Assembly (NCBI GenBank): GCA_030220185.1
Contig: JASPKZ010010232.1
Span: 16,001-80,000 of the forward strand
Direction: 5' to 3'
DNA: 64,000 nt
DNA from: Diploptera punctata
Taxonomy: Eukaryota > Arthropoda > Insecta > Blattodea > Blaberidae
Shown here: in pieces, positions 1 through 11,167 of the stretch
How the letters are laid out: the number at the start of each line of letters is the position of its first letter
Numbering within the stretch: the first letter of the stretch is position 1
The notes under the pieces: model-generated
Seen by the model: the letters and a program-made list of their open reading frames with translations, nothing else
The model's database searches: none
What the model was told of the DNA's origin: nothing
Program-made: the position numbers and the translations under genes

Positions 1-125
1 GTAGAGTAGATTATACAGGGAATGATTGGAAAGCATTAGCTCAGGTTAAGGATGTATGGAGAGCTTATGTCCGTGCGGCCATGACCTACGGGGTCGATAG
101 TGCCAGTGAGTAAGTAAGTAAGTAT
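1..125 (+). mobile_element. LINE-A (RTE-like) 3' end, cut by window edge
   Basis: This is the 3' terminus of the commonest LINE of the window, here called LINE-A. It encodes the last residues of the reverse-transcriptase protein (a WKALAQ..DVW.AYVRAAM-type C-terminus) and ends in a short tandem tail of GTAA/TAAG units. The same end is seen at 10.4, 20.7, 24.5, 25.2, 34.4, 39.6, 54.0, 59.4 and 62.8 kb. The element continues to the left of the window. Confidence 0.85.
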
Positions 126-504
126 TTCAAATGAACTATTTTACCATTTAACTTTCAAAGAATTCTTTCACTTCACCAGGTTAAATTATACAGATATTAA
201 CAGTTATGAATTATTTGTGACAAACTTAAAATTTTAATGAATTTTGATAGAATTTTGACCACTGGACGACCGCTAGTTCAAAATAATAATTTCATGGGCA
301 TGGTTTAGAATAACCTAGGATAAGCAGCAGCAAACAACAATGTTTCGGTGAAATGCAAAGTGTGCCACATTTAGATGATTTCCATATCCTTCCATCGATA
401 TATCTGGAATAATGCACGTTTCCCATTGACTAGATAATATTTTATTTTATAATCAAGTTTTATTCAGCATCACTCCATGGTCCGTGCTTTTTTATTAATG
501 GATG
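126..504. other. AT-rich, nothing recognised
   Basis: No long reading frame, RNA gene or repeat shared with the rest of the window was recognised here. Confidence 0.4.
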
Positions 505-604
505 TAGGGCAGAATAGAATAATCATATAGAAATAATGGTTAGATAATGATAATTATTTTCTTCAACCACTTGTTTTCTTATATGAAATATTGGAAAATC
601 AGTA
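505..604 (+). repeat. Segment duplicated at 5.6 kb
   Basis: This stretch begins with the last bases of an S1 SINE (a gggcagaat-type end) and then matches about 90 bp downstream of the S1 copy at 5,325-5,625 (compare 5,613-5,712), with the same run of AATCATATAGAAATAATGG and flanking sequence. It is either a small segmental duplication or one longer repeat containing S1. Confidence 0.7.
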
Positions 605-611
605 ATAGTAA

Positions 612-862
612 TTCTGCTTCATAGCATTTTCATGCTATGCTTGCAGCTTTACTAGGAAATTGCAGGTGCGGTAGCTTCCTGTTGCTTTCCCACACCGGTG
701 AAGGATGATGATAATGATGATGATAAGGATGATGATGGCTATATGATTTCGGAGACCGTTTGGGACTTAAAGTTTTCCTGACATTTGTCTTACAGGTGAG
801 GAAAAACCCCGATAAAAACCTCACCCAGAAAAACTGCCCGACCGGGGATCGAACCTGGGCAT
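612..862 (-). mobile_element. S1 SINE, 5'-truncated
   Basis: A minus-strand copy of S1, the tRNA-derived SINE common in this window. It carries the 3' body (stem of gctttactagg, the cacaccggtgaagg block, a GAT-rich microsatellite, the tgacatttgtcttacaggtgagg block) and the B-box region (ccggggatcgaac), but lacks the tRNA 5' half. The 79-codon open frame across it is fortuitous. Confidence 0.85.
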
Positions 863-1589
863 AAATCATAAAAACTAGAGCACATTCAGCACTTCATGGA
901 TATATTCGTAAACGGTGCACTTGAAAACATAGAAATTCGCTGAGATATCCAGGGCAACAATTTGTTTTTGTAGAGCTGTGTAATCATTGCTCAAAATGTA
1001 TGCTTCAAACTTATCTTCTGCTGGTTGGAGTTAAAATAAAATAGAAAGAAACCTTTGAAAATTAAGATTTAATGAAAGGGAACGTATTTATAAGAAACGT
1101 ATATTGAAATCAGTGATGGAAAAAATCTCTTTACATCACCGGTTTTTTAAAACCTCTGCGCCTATAAGGCTATCTCATAAAAGAGAGCATGATTAAAAAG
1201 GAAAATAGAAATACATAAAACAGCAAAAATCCTTTTATGTAGTCAACTTGAAGTAAATAACAAATATTTCAAAGCTAAAAGTAAGCATTTTAAAGGAAAT
1301 AAATTAAAACTGAGGAATGGAAACACAATTTTTCACATTTTTCCTGTCTAACAGAATGGAACAGAACTCTATCACAGAATGTTCAGAGATGACTTATTAC
1401 AGAGATCAGTAATGTGTTCTTGATGTGTTAGAAAACAACATGTCCATTGCGATAAGATGGATTCTGAAGATTACAAAGAAAAACTACAAATTAAAATTTA
1501 CTTTAAACTAAGAAACATATGAATAATATTAAACAAATAGTGTAATTTTTTACAGTTAATTATTATATTTTTTTTTCATATATGTACTG
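863..1589. other. AT-rich, nothing recognised
   Basis: No coding or repeat signal recognised apart from short A-rich runs. Confidence 0.4.
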
Positions 1590-1995
1590 TCATTGTCACG
1601 TATGGATCTGAAGTAGTTTGGAAATTCAACAAAAACTTGTGTCGATGTAAATGTATTTCAGATGTTAAAAAAAAAAAGAAGAAATACTGTCATAAGAAAA
1701 GAATATTAGATATTCAATAGTAGACTATATAAAATACAAGCAATTAAATTGGTATGGGCATGTACGACGAATGCAAGAAAAAAGGTTACCCAGAGAAACA
1801 TCGGAATGGTGTCCACCTGGAAGAAGAAGGTAAAGAAGACTTTGAAACTCATGGATGCAAGAAATAAGAACAGGAATGAGAACAAGAGGACTGGAAAGCA
1901 AGGAGTGGATGGATAGAGACGAGTGGAGAAAGAAAATAAAACTTTAGGCATACAAAGATGTGTCAACATTAAAAATCTGTATATAAACAAATTAT
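1590..1995 (+). mobile_element. LINE-C 3' fragment
   Basis: This plus-strand stretch matches the last third of the LINE at 41.9-42.8 kb: a degenerate GAEIWKFNKNL-like segment, an A-rich gap, an LNWYGHVRRMQ-like segment, the WCPPGRR-type basic motif, then DRDEWRKKIKL and stop, followed by the same 3' untranslated sequence. Frameshifts are evident. The minus-strand open frame at 1,706-2,083 is only its shadow. Confidence 0.8.
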
Positions 1996-2007
1996 ATAGG
2001 CTATATA

Positions 2008-2308
2008 AAGTAAAGTGATCCCACAACAGGCCCGGAGGCCCTTGGGGTAGTAGGAGGTTAAGGCTCCCACTTTTTCTAGACAATCGGCACTTTTATGTCA
2101 GCCGGGTTGTCAGCCCTGCGTGACGGCCGCCTTTACCCCCAGAACAAGCTTCTGGTACTCATTTCCCTTAGAGGCTGAGTCGACCCCAGGGCCATAGTGC
2201 CGCCAGAGGGTTTGGGTCAGTTTAAAAATCCAGACCCCAACGGGACTTGAACCCTCGACCCTCCGGCTTGTAGCTCAGTGCTTTAACCACTACGCTACGG
2301 CGTGCCCC
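2008..2308 (-). mobile_element. S5 SINE, near full length
   Basis: A tRNA-derived SINE in minus orientation. Read on the minus strand, it starts with gggg-cacgccgtagcgtagtgg (A-box-like) and a ggttcaagtcc-type B box, followed by a GC-rich body ending in caacaggcccggaggccc (plus-strand reading). Other copies are at 38,937-39,232 (-) and 59,970-60,258 (+). It is flanked by an imperfect 9-10-bp direct repeat (aattatata) and was inserted just 3' of the LINE-C fragment. Confidence 0.85.
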
Positions 2309-2319
2309 CAATTATATAT

Positions 2320-3004
2320 ATAGCTCTTTCAAACCAATGGAAATAATCGATTATAATAAAAATAAAATAATGTGAATAAACATTTATACAAATTAAACTA
2401 AAATTTAAATAAATCAAATTAATGTTATTAGAGAAACAAATTATGAAAAATCCATCAATTAATATCTGCTGAGAGACCAAAATGAAAATCTCAAAACATT
2501 ACGACATTGACTAAATTTAAAATCTGACAGGGTCCATAAGGTGAATATTAGTTTTAAATCTGCTTCTAGGACCTCACATGTTGAACTTCGCAACATGCTA
2601 GGAATGTGAATGACTGTTGAGTAAGACACGTACAGTATATCTGGCATCGCATCTGTTAATGATATACATTGTACAAACCTTTTTATTCCTCGGAGCTCTG
2701 TAATAATTGCAAATTAATTAGAGACTGGAATGAAATTCAGTGCTGTCCGTGGACACCTAGTTATAAACATTTCACCCTTTTCATGGCAGTACTAACAATC
2801 GAGTGTCATTGAAATTTCAACATGTCAGCTTCTAGTTACAGAAAACACTAATTTACATACCGCAACTACAAATGCGTAGTTTGTACGCTTAAATATCACG
2901 CGTAAATTATTCCATGATTTAAAATTCGTGACTAAAAGTTATATTTATCTCTACTAATTATATTATACTTATTTTTCTAGTAATTTTTAATTTAAAAGTA
3001 TATT
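2320..3004. other. AT-rich, nothing recognised
   Basis: No coding or shared repeat recognised. Confidence 0.4.
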
Positions 3005-3180
3005 TTATCGATCCAGGTGCAATACTGATTACCATGCTTCTGATTCCGAGGTTCGCGGTTCAAATTCGCCCCTAGTTATGTATTTTAAAGGCGGAAAAAT
3101 CCTAGATAAAGCACCCTTCGGAAATAATTTAAAGCCGTGGACCCCACGTTATAATTTTACGGATCGTAAACGAACCTCAA
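3005..3180 (+). mobile_element. S4-like SINE, degenerate
   Basis: A decayed tRNA-derived SINE: a B-box-like ggttcaaattc is followed by the S4 body landmarks (tttaaagccgtgg, a cgtaaacgaacct block). Better copies of S4 in the window are at 9.4-9.8, 14.3-14.7 and 23.0-23.2 kb. Confidence 0.55.
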
Positions 3181-3529
3181 ACATGAAAAAAAAAGCAATA
3201 AGCAATTTGTTGGCCATTTACGCTGAGATTTGAATTATGAGCTAATGACCACTTTAAATAAAAGAGTAACTAAATAATCCACATTTATGGTTTTCCAGTA
3301 ACGTCGTCGGTTCGGGCAGTTTCATTAAAACCCTTGTGGAGAATATTGTGTTACCACACTTCAATTGTTGTAACTTTATACATAATACCTTATCTATGAT
3401 TTGTCGCAGAGACTGCAGCGTGTTCATAATGCCTGCGTTCGTTTCATTTTCAACATCCGCCGTTACGATCATATTTCCGAATACTTCAATAATATATCTT
3501 GGCGCCTGATTTCCAAGATATTGAGGACC

Positions 3530-3625
3530 AGTAGTAGTAGGACTTTATTAGACTACAATTAATATACATACAATGTTATTTACAAATATGGGTCGCACGG
3601 GCATCAAGCCGTACGTGCTAAGGAC
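3530..3625 (-). mobile_element. LINE 3' UTR end (family at 27.0 kb)
   Basis: Reverse complement of the block at 26,970-27,085: the acgtacggcttgatgcccgtgc-like segment, then gacccatatttgtaaataa, then an AATAAAGTCCTAC-like tail. This is a short, coding-free 3' end of a non-LTR retroelement. Confidence 0.6.
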
Positions 3626-3659
3626 TACTCCGCGAAATATATAGAATAGAGAAATGTTT

Positions 3660-4260
3660 TGCTCTGTGAACTGATATTTAAATCACGATTTGAAAACAAG
3701 GAATTAAAGCGAGAAGCCAGATAGTTATATGTAGAGTTTAGTAGAATTTGGAAAAGAAGAACAAGATAATTTAGGTTTAATATATACGAGTGACATAACA
3801 TTAAATTACTTTCAGAACCAGCTGTGGTAGATCAACCCAATAACTATAATGATAATTAATTTGAATACACAACATATAAAAAGCCCTTCATTCAGGGTCT
3901 GCAAGAACTAAGCGAGTTCCACAATAAGTCGAATTTTTTATCTAAATTTGGTAGTTATGGGAATATATTTATTTTTGTAATTAAATCGTATGTACCAAGT
4001 TATTTTGTGAGAATACAACATGACAACAGCTACAATTATTTTTAAATTACGAATATCAGCTAAATTCCCTCTTCTGTCGGATTTTGTTGATTTTTTGGAG
4101 AACACCTCATTTTATTTCTATGACATTACACGTTTCGTTGCGAAAAATCGAACATTGGATTCAATGGAGCAGTTTTTATATTTTACCTTCAGAGGAAGCC
4201 CCACTCCTAGTGGTAGGAATTTATTTCAAGTAATATCATACTATTTTGCTGGTTAACATA
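3660..4260. other. AT-rich, no supported gene
   Basis: A 78-codon frame at 4,020-4,256 shows no recognisable domain or codon structure, so I do not treat it as a gene. Confidence 0.35.
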
Positions 4261-4273
4261 TTATACCTTCATT

Positions 4274-4680
4274 GTTATGCATCTACCGACTGAACTCCAT
4301 TTATTAAAAAAAATAGATATATTTTGATGCCACCTGTTGCACTGGCTCAGGAGGTACGCACACTTTTAGCGCCAAATCTTTAAATATAGCCTTATTATTA
4401 AAACAAATGTAAACGTCATCAGTCCTATCAGAGATTTTATGTTTTGCAACAAACGACTATGAAACCAGATATTCATAAATGCAAATCTAAATGTTTGCAT
4501 CATGCAGCTAAGCGATATATCTTACCGCTCTTAGATTGTTGATGCATAACTGTCAAATAAGGAAAATTACATGCAATACCCAGTATTGCCAGTTTGGCGC
4601 TAACAGTGAAGATTGACTTAAACTTTAAACGCATTTTTCTCGAAACTTACAGAATGGCGCATAACCGGTTGATGCATAAC
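4274..4680. mobile_element. T1: TIR element (MITE), 407 bp
   Basis: A non-coding element bounded by inverted repeats GTTATGCATC(A/T)ACCG on the left and CGGTTGATGCATAAC on the right. A second copy occupies 59,046-60,315, where LINE and SINE insertions have enlarged it. Comparing the copies suggests that the inverted repeat extends outward through a TTTGACGAT-type extension, so the true end may lie 10-20 bp further out. Superfamily not assigned. Confidence 0.65.
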
Positions 4681-4859
4681 ATCGTCAAATTTTCTAAATT
4701 TATTGCTATATACCGAGTTTTATTTTTAAAAAAGTGGCCGCTCAGAGCGTTAGCTATTAAGGATCTATAAAAATTTATATAAACTTTTTATGGAAATATT
4801 TTCATGAGAACAACCTCCTTCGGAATTCGTTAAAATCGGCCTGTACATTTTTTTTATCT

Positions 4860-5165
4860 AATGCCACCAGGCTGTTTTTTAAGACATTTCTGGGTTTCTC
4901 TCCTGGCATTGACAGAATTGTAATCCTTTTCTTAGATTGGGGGCATCTGGAAGGCGGAGTTTCGTTACCCCAATGATATGATGGGAGATGAATGATAATG
5001 AAGTGCCAGGAGAGTTCTTAACCTAACTTCCAAACCATGGGCAACCACAGGAATAATTCTCTTTAAGAAAAAAATCCTATGGTTTGACCGGGAATCGAAC
5101 CCGAGGCCGCACGAACTGTAGTAAGAAACGCTGACCACTAGCCCATGAGGCTGGTCAAAGGCCTG
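4860..5165 (-). mobile_element. S3 SINE, near full length
   Basis: Minus-strand tRNA-derived SINE. The head (about 5,085-5,160) reads as ctagtggtcagcg (A box) and ggttcgattcccggtc (B box). The body includes a cctggcacttcat / cgccttccagatgccccc block and the tail is A-rich (the T run at about 4,850). The tail half recurs fused to an S1 head at 23.2-23.6 kb. Confidence 0.8.
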
Positions 5166-5324
5166 TACACTAGACATTGCCAATATCGAACCGTCAACTT
5201 TTAATGTGGAAATGCCAAACAGTTATAAATAAATATTTAAAAAAATAATCACAGATAGGAGTAATATAAATTATATTGATTATCAAAAACTCTTTGAACT
5301 GTAAAAATATTTCAATATTATGTG

Positions 5325-5630
5325 ATTTCGCGGTAGCGTGCTGCCTTGTCACGCAGCGGGCCCGTGTTCGATTCCCGGTCGGGACAGGCTCCTGGGTGAG
5401 ATTCTTTTCGGGGTTTTCCTCACATGTAAGACAAATGTCAGGAAGCCAAGGACCCAACGGTCCCCGAAAATCATCGCCCATCATCATTATCATCCTTATC
5501 ATTTCACCGGCGTGGAAAACAATGGGAAGCTACTGCACTTATAATTCCCTAGTGAAGCTGCGAAGCATACCATGGAAATGCTATGATTGCAGTGAAAGAC
5601 CAGCCATAGGGCAGAACACGATAGAATAGA
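5325..5630 (+). mobile_element. S1 SINE, near full length
   Basis: S1 in plus orientation: the A-box region cggtagcgtgctgcc, anticodon-loop-like ttgtcacgcagc, B box gttcgattcccggtcggg, then body blocks and a 3' end reading gggcagaac. The anticodon arm and T arm resemble tRNA-Asp(GTC), which suggests the source of the head. Two overlapping open frames (117 and 68 codons) are by-products. Confidence 0.88.
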
Positions 5631-5714
5631 ATAATCATATAGAAATAATGGTTAGATAATGATAATTTTTTTCTTCAACGTTTGTTTTGTTATATGAACT
5701 ATTGAAAGATCAGT

Positions 5715-6695
5715 ATTTACAATCGAAATACATTCCTTTTACTTGATATAGTTATCAATAAATATATAATGCAAAAACATAATTCACTTTGAAACATTTG
5801 TAACTGTGTAACAATCGGAAATGAAATCAATCAGAAATAAAACCACTGTCGACTTCAAAATTAACGAGCTATGAAATTGATCAGAGTGAAAGTTGTTTGT
5901 ATCTATTTGGAGTATTTTTATATGCATGCTACAGTAGACAATTCAATGGGAAATCATCAATTCTTTCCAATAATGAATCCTCCTCACACATTGAGAACAT
6001 TCACAATGAAGTTTGCAAATGGATTTTGTGTAGCTGTGCTTGCCTTTCATTTGTAAACTACATACACAAACATATATATATATACACAAATAAACACACG
6101 CATACACGCGCTTTAACAATGTGAAAAACATGTTTCGGTGCCCAATGTTCTGTTTTAAATATAGAATTTCAATTTCTTCTCCAGTCTTCCTTATTATTCT
6201 ATTAGTTGTTTTTTTTACATCCTGAGTCCAAGTAGCTTAATTTGGACTCCCTGTCACAGGGAAGTCGAAGTTTCTCTGTCTTCAACCTGTCGGGCGGCAG
6301 CTATTGCAGTTCACGTTGAAATTTACTTAACCCTTAAATTGGCAAAAGAACTGGACTGGACTGGATAAGGCGAAGTCTAGCTTCACCCAGTGTGCTGCGT
6401 ACGTTAGAACCCACTAGGGCTCTTTGGCAGCTAAGTTAATAGTGGCTATCATTACGGGGTTGTAGTTCACTTAACCCGAGCCTATGACAAAAGAATAATT
6501 TCTCGTGCCAGTTATTTAAATGTTACGAACCGCAAAGAAAACAAAATCATGTAAAACTAAATTATTATTGTACATTATTACGTAATTTGACACAAACTTA
6601 AATCATTTCAAATTAATTGTTTTTTTATTGTTTTACAAACAATAATAAATAAATGAAGTCAATGTATCTTATAAGATACATTGTGAAATATACAA
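5715..6695. other. No supported gene; short (TA)n and T runs
   Basis: Contains a short CA/TA-rich microsatellite (6,060-6,110) and GC-richer sequence at 6,230-6,480 that I could not assign. Overlapping 60-75-codon frames on both strands around 5.9-6.1 kb show no domain. Confidence 0.35.
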
Positions 6696-6699
6696 TGTC

Positions 6700-7530
6700 T
6701 TGCATATGCTGATGATGTAATAATAACAGCAAGAACAAAAAATTCCCTACTGGAAACCTTTGACAAATTGAAAAACGAAAGTATAAAATATGGGCTTGTA
6801 ATCAATCCAAATAAAACAAAATATTTAAGATGTATGAGAAATAAAACAAATGTGAATGAACTAACTACAAATAGTGACTGTATTGATCAAATTAACTCCT
6901 TTAAGTACCTAGGCACAATACTAAACGATAATAATACTGTTGAAGAAGAAATCAAAACAAGAATATCGCAAGGGAATAAAGCATATTTTGCTAATTTCGA
7001 TATATTCAAAAGCAAATTAATATCAAAAAATGTTAAATTCAAATTATATAGGCCTACAGCAATAATAAGACCAATCATATATTATGGAGCTGAAACCTGG
7101 GTACTAAAAGAAGCAGATAAATTAAGATTATTAACGTTTGAGAGGAAAATATTTAGAAGAATGTTAGGGTCCAGTAAAGGAAAATGGAATTTGGAGATTA
7201 AGAAGGAATAATGAATTATACCTCAAGAATAATAAAGAAAATATAGTTAGTTTCATCAAATCCAAAAGATTACAATTGTTTGGACTTACACTAAGAATGC
7301 CAAAAGGAAGATTGCCGAATTATATTTTGAATTGCAAGCCACAGGGAACAAGACCACGAGGAAGACCCAAAGATCGATGGGAAGATGACGTAATTGAAGA
7401 TTTAAGAGAGATGGGGATTTTTGATTTGAAATCTACTATACAAGATAGGAAGAAATGGTGTAAACTAGTTGAGAAGGCCAAGACATTCCACTGGAAGTCG
7501 TAGAGCCTGACGAAGAAGAAGAAGATGGTT
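6700..7530 (+). pseudogene. LINE-D reverse transcriptase fragment
   Basis: 5'-truncated non-LTR retrotransposon. Translation begins at the catalytic motif LAYADDVIIT (6,703 onward) and continues through a GLVINPNKTKYL motif-D segment, FKYLGTILNDN, and the thumb region PIIYYGAETWVLKEADKLRL. A stop/frameshift interrupts at about 7,210. The C-terminus then resumes as LFGLTLRMPKGRLP followed by GTRPRGRPKDRWEDDV and a stop at 7,501-7,503. An A/G-rich (GAA)n-like tail follows. The basic GRPKDRW tail and YADD box are typical of RTE-like LINEs. The two open frames (147 and 75 codons) are halves of the same decayed protein. Confidence 0.85.
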
Positions 7531-7534
7531 TGTA

Positions 7535-8000
7535 TACCTCCGTATATGAAGATATTTTTAAGATTAATTTTCTGAAAATTTTATTAAACAGCAATTCAGG
7601 TCAAGGTACAATTTACGTTTACGTGGTGATGTATTACAATACCATTTTAATTTAATTAAGTAACCACAGTACTTGGACCGTGCAAAGACAGCAACAACTT
7701 CAATATAAAGAAGAGAATTTCGCGGGCAGTGGTGGTAGATATACCACTAATATTGAAATCAAACAAAATCTAAATCATAAAGACATTACAGTTTTGATCA
7801 GAGAGATCAGAGTTGTTGAAGACGAAATATTAGAAAATGTCTTATCTAATCACGTATGGCTTAAAAAAATATTTGAGGCTAGTTTTGGTTTCGTAATGGT
7901 AATTGCACACATTAGTACGAATTTTAATTTTCTCTTTATTATATTTCATTTTACTATATAAATATTTTTTTTATTTAGGAATATTCCACAATACAGTGTT
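7535..8000. other. No supported gene
   Basis: A 93-codon plus-strand frame (7,680-7,961) has a polar first half and hydrophobic end but no domain I recognise. It cannot be supported as an exon from sequence alone. Confidence 0.3.
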
Positions 8001-8004
8001 TCTC

Positions 8005-8490
8005 CTTCAACCCAAAGTGATTTGTCGCCAGAGGTTCCTGTCAAAAGCATCTTCTTCCCTCAAATCTCTATCTTCCATACTTCTCTTCACTTCTTACATC
8101 CATCATTCTCTAGGCCTGCCTCTTCCACTTCTTCCATTAGCATTCCAATTAAGGATCTTCTTTGGTATACTCTCTTCTTGCATTCTTATGAGCTGTCCAT
8201 ACGACTTCGAAGGTTTTTCTTCTATTTTTTCTTGTTGCTTACTTCCTCAAGCAATTAAGTTCCGGCGTGTTACTTTAAAGTCAGATACCACTATAATTAC
8301 TGCAATTTAACTTACTTCCTTTCTTTTGAATGGGACAAAGTATTGACATTTTATGGTCTAGAGCCTTAGTTTCTGTTTTCCATACATCTATAATTAACTC
8401 GTATATATACTTCCACAAAATTTTGTCCCCAGATTTAATCAGTTCAGCAGTAATTAATCCTTCCCTGGTGCTCAATTATATTTTAATGAT
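8005..8490 (-). pseudogene. LINE-G, internally deleted relic
   Basis: On the minus strand, 8,475-8,281 encodes an N-terminal reverse-transcriptase segment (TAELIKSGDKILW..., then CPIQKKGSKLNCSNYSGI), matching the IPAEL...PI.KKGD...C.NYRGI region of RTE/jockey-type LINEs. Immediately downstream, 8,215-8,010 encodes a LINE C-terminus (LIRMQEESIPKKILNW, GRSGRGRPRE.W, then FDRNLWRQITLG and stop). The catalytic middle, including the ADD box, is missing, so this is a deletion derivative. Confidence 0.75.
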
Positions 8491-8584
8491 CGTATGCTAT
8501 CATTGGTCATATCAGAGGTGGATTCAGATATATGGAGCTGGGGTCCAAAATAAACTCTAATTCAACATTATTATCATCGTCATG

Positions 8585-8913
8585 TCCACCGCTGTGGTCT
8601 CGAGGTAGCGTGCTGCCTTGTCACGCAGCGGGCCCGGGTTTGATACTCGGTCGGGGCAGTTTTTATGGGTGAGGTTTTTATCGGGGTTTTTCCTCACCTG
8701 TAAGACAAATGTCAGGAAAACTTTAAGGCCCAGACGGTCCCTGAAATCATATGGCCATCACCATCATCCTTATCATTATCATTCTTCACCGGTGTGGAAA
8801 GCAACGGGAAGCTACCACACCTACAATTCCCTAGTAAAGCTGCAAGCATAGCATGAAAATACTATGATTGCAGTGAAGGACCTGCCCTCGGGCAGAATTA
8901 CTATGGATGGATC
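8585..8913 (+). mobile_element. S1 SINE, full length
   Basis: Best full-length plus-strand S1: ccaccgctgtggtctcgagg start, A box in gaggtagcgtgctgcc, ttgtcacgcagc loop, B box ggtttgatactcggtc (one change from consensus), the tttttcctcacctgtaagac block, a (CAT)n microsatellite, cttcaccggtgtgg, and the 3' end gggcagaattactatggatgg. About 60 bp downstream lies an inverted second copy. Confidence 0.92.
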
Positions 8914-8967
8914 ATCATCGTTAAAGTTATCATCATCCATATTACATTTATATACATCTATCCATTC

Positions 8968-9284
8968 ATCCATTCATAGTAATTCTGCCCGAGGGCAGAT
9001 CTTTCACCGCACGCTATGCTTTGCAGCTTTACTAGGGAATTATATGTGTGGTAACTTCCCGCTGCTATCCACACCGGTGAAGGATGATGAGGATGATGAT
9101 AAGGATGATGATGATGATGGCCGGATGATTTACGGGAACCGTTGGGCCCTAAGCTTTGTGATATTTATCTTATAGGCGAGGAAAAACCCCCGAAAAAACC
9201 TCACCAGGAGCCTGTGCCGACCGGGAATCGAATCCGGACCCGCTGCGTGAGAAGACAGCACGCTACCATGAGACCACAGCGGTG

Positions 9285-9286
<2 letters not shown>
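8968..9286 (-). mobile_element. S1 SINE, full length, inverted partner
   Basis: Minus-strand S1 running from catagtaattctgcccgagg to gaccacagcggtgga, tail-to-tail with the copy at 8,585-8,913. The two can pair in a transcript over roughly 300 bp. An (AT)n tract abuts its 5' end. Confidence 0.92.

Positions 9287-9322
<36 letters not shown>
9287..9322. repeat. (AT)n microsatellite
   Basis: About 18 uninterrupted AT units directly against the 5' boundary of the S1 copy. Confidence 0.95.
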
Positions 9323-9327
<5 letters not shown>

Positions 9328-9439
9328 GCAAGGACAATATTGTTACTTTTACACACACAAAAAAAAAGTGATTCAACCTTAAAACATGAGATAAAACAAA
9401 TCTAATGAAACTATCTATTTAACTACAATAGCGTAACAT

Positions 9440-9815
9440 CACAATGTTGGGCTACATCTCTCCTTTGTTAGGAATTACTAGACCAAGTTAATTTAGATTC
9501 GCTTATTTCCGTACAGTTGTCATGAATGGTATGTGATCAACATAACTACCCATTGAAAAATCTAGTAGGCAACTAACAACTAAAATATTAGTCCTACTAG
9601 GATGAAGAAGCTTAAGGTTCTTTTACGAGCCTGGCTAAGATTCTTTTATGACTCTGGAAATCTTCAGACTCGGAACCCACGGGTTAAAGTCCCCGTCGGA
9701 GGAGTTGCTCTTTGCATTTTTGCATTCTAAAAAATACATCAACACCGACCAAGTTCGAACCCGCGACCCTCGGGACCAGAGGCAGGGATAGAACCACTAG
9801 TCCGCCGCGGCCTAA
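9440..9815 (-). mobile_element. S4 SINE
   Basis: Minus-strand tRNA-derived SINE. The head at the right end (about 9,755-9,815) reads ggccgcggcggactagtgg (A-box region) and gggttcgaacttgg-like B box on the minus strand. The body carries the ctaaaaaatac..atc, cttttacgagcctgg and ctagtaggcaac landmarks. Related copies lie at 14.3-14.7, 15.2-15.35 and 22.95-23.2 kb. Confidence 0.75.
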
Positions 9816-9983
9816 TAACCATGTAACTCAGAAAGAGAAGTTTATTGCTAAACATAAGTCTATTCATGCTCATTATTTCTCCTTCGGAGAAGGTGTTAAC
9901 AATCTCCGGAAGTATCGTATCACAGATGTGTGTGGTGTGTTAAAACATTTTCAGATATGAAAATGACATTCCATCCTTTCATC

Positions 9984-10322
9984 CATAGTAATTCTGCCCG
10001 AAGGCAGGTCCTTCACTGCAATCATAGCATTTCCCATGCTATGCTTGCAGCTTTACTACGGAATTGTAGGTGTGGTAGCTTCCCGTTGCTTTCCACACCG
10101 GTGTAGGTTGATGATGATGATGATTGCTAATGATAAGGATGTTTCTGAAGGCCATACCATTTCGGGGACCGTTTGGACCTTTAAGTTTTCCTGACATTTG
10201 TCTTACAAGTGAGGAAAAAACCCCGATAAAAACCTCACCCAGAAAAACTGCCCCGACCGCGGATCGAACCCGGGCCCGCTGCGTGACAAGGCAGTACGCT
10301 ACCTCGAGACCACAGCGGTGGA
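9984..10322 (-). mobile_element. S1 SINE, full length
   Basis: Full-length minus-strand S1 ending in ctcgagaccacagcggtgga. Both sides carry the direct repeat aaaatgaca (left about 9,959, right about 10,324), a plausible target-site duplication. Confidence 0.88.
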
Positions 10323-10407
10323 CAAAATGACACTAGTGGTATGATATTACCATAGGTATAGAAACTCATATTTTGATGAACGCTACGCGATTATCCTTAC
10401 ACCATAA

Positions 10408-10735
10408 CTTACTAACTAACTCATTGGTACTATCTAACCCGTAGGTTAATGGCCGCGCGAACATAATCTCTCCATACATCCCTATCCTGAGATAATGTTT
10501 TCCAAAACATTCCCTTTATAATCTACTTCCCTCAAATCGTAGTTAATGTTTTTCTCCCACTTTATTCCTGGTCTACCAACATCTACCTGGATGTTTTCCC
10601 TCCGCTTTTCCTACAAGAAGCTTCCATGCACGTCTTCCATTCCCCGCTCGTGCTACATGTGCTGACCATCGCGGTCTAAGGGACTTAACTGTTCGTATTA
10701 TATCTGGCCTCATATAAGTATGTAAAATTCCATTA
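10408..10735 (-). mobile_element. LINE-A 3' fragment
   Basis: Minus-strand LINE-A end. It encodes the stretch from about PDIIRTVKS through HVARAGN.R.AWKLLVGK to the C-terminus, with GTTA-type tandem tail at 10,408-10,420. The frame extends into unrelated sequence upstream (to 10,869), so the first half of that 98-codon frame is not LINE. Confidence 0.82.
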
Positions 10736-10739
10736 AAAC

Positions 10740-11160
10740 GAGCAGATGCTAATTGTGTGTGTAATATCTTCACTCCATAAGAAATATGACAAAAACTTTT
10801 GACTAAATGTGCGTTGGGAGCAGTTGATTTAAAGTCCAAACTCAAGGCATAGATTGTACATCGAGTCATTCAAAATACATAGCAATTATCTCTATAGAAA
10901 CATGGAGTACCATGACACCATTCAAAGCTAAGTGTTCCCTTTAAGAGCAGCGACTTCAATTTCAAAGGTAGACCTTTGGAGTTATTCCTCTACGGCATAA
11001 GGTAGTGTTTGAGTATATACTCGGGATCGTAAGGATGAATATAGAAATCTAAGATACAATAGTATCCGAGATACAAAATGTTCGTGCCACACAAGCAATG
11101 TTTACTGCATGTATGAAGCCATACGTTTCTCAATAGCAAAAATAACTCCTTCTTTTAAGA
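10740..11160. other. Nothing recognised
   Basis: Moderate GC, no coding or shared repeat recognised. Confidence 0.35.
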
Positions 11161-11167
11161 ATAAATA

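Noticed and set aside
2008..2308. tRNA-like A and B boxes as a genuine tRNA
   Set aside because: Identical GC-rich body recurs at 38.9 and 60.0 kb, so it is a SINE family.
7680..7961. 93-codon frame as a host exon
   Set aside because: No recognisable domain, no splice sites that clearly frame it, and no repeat family to explain it; left unsupported.
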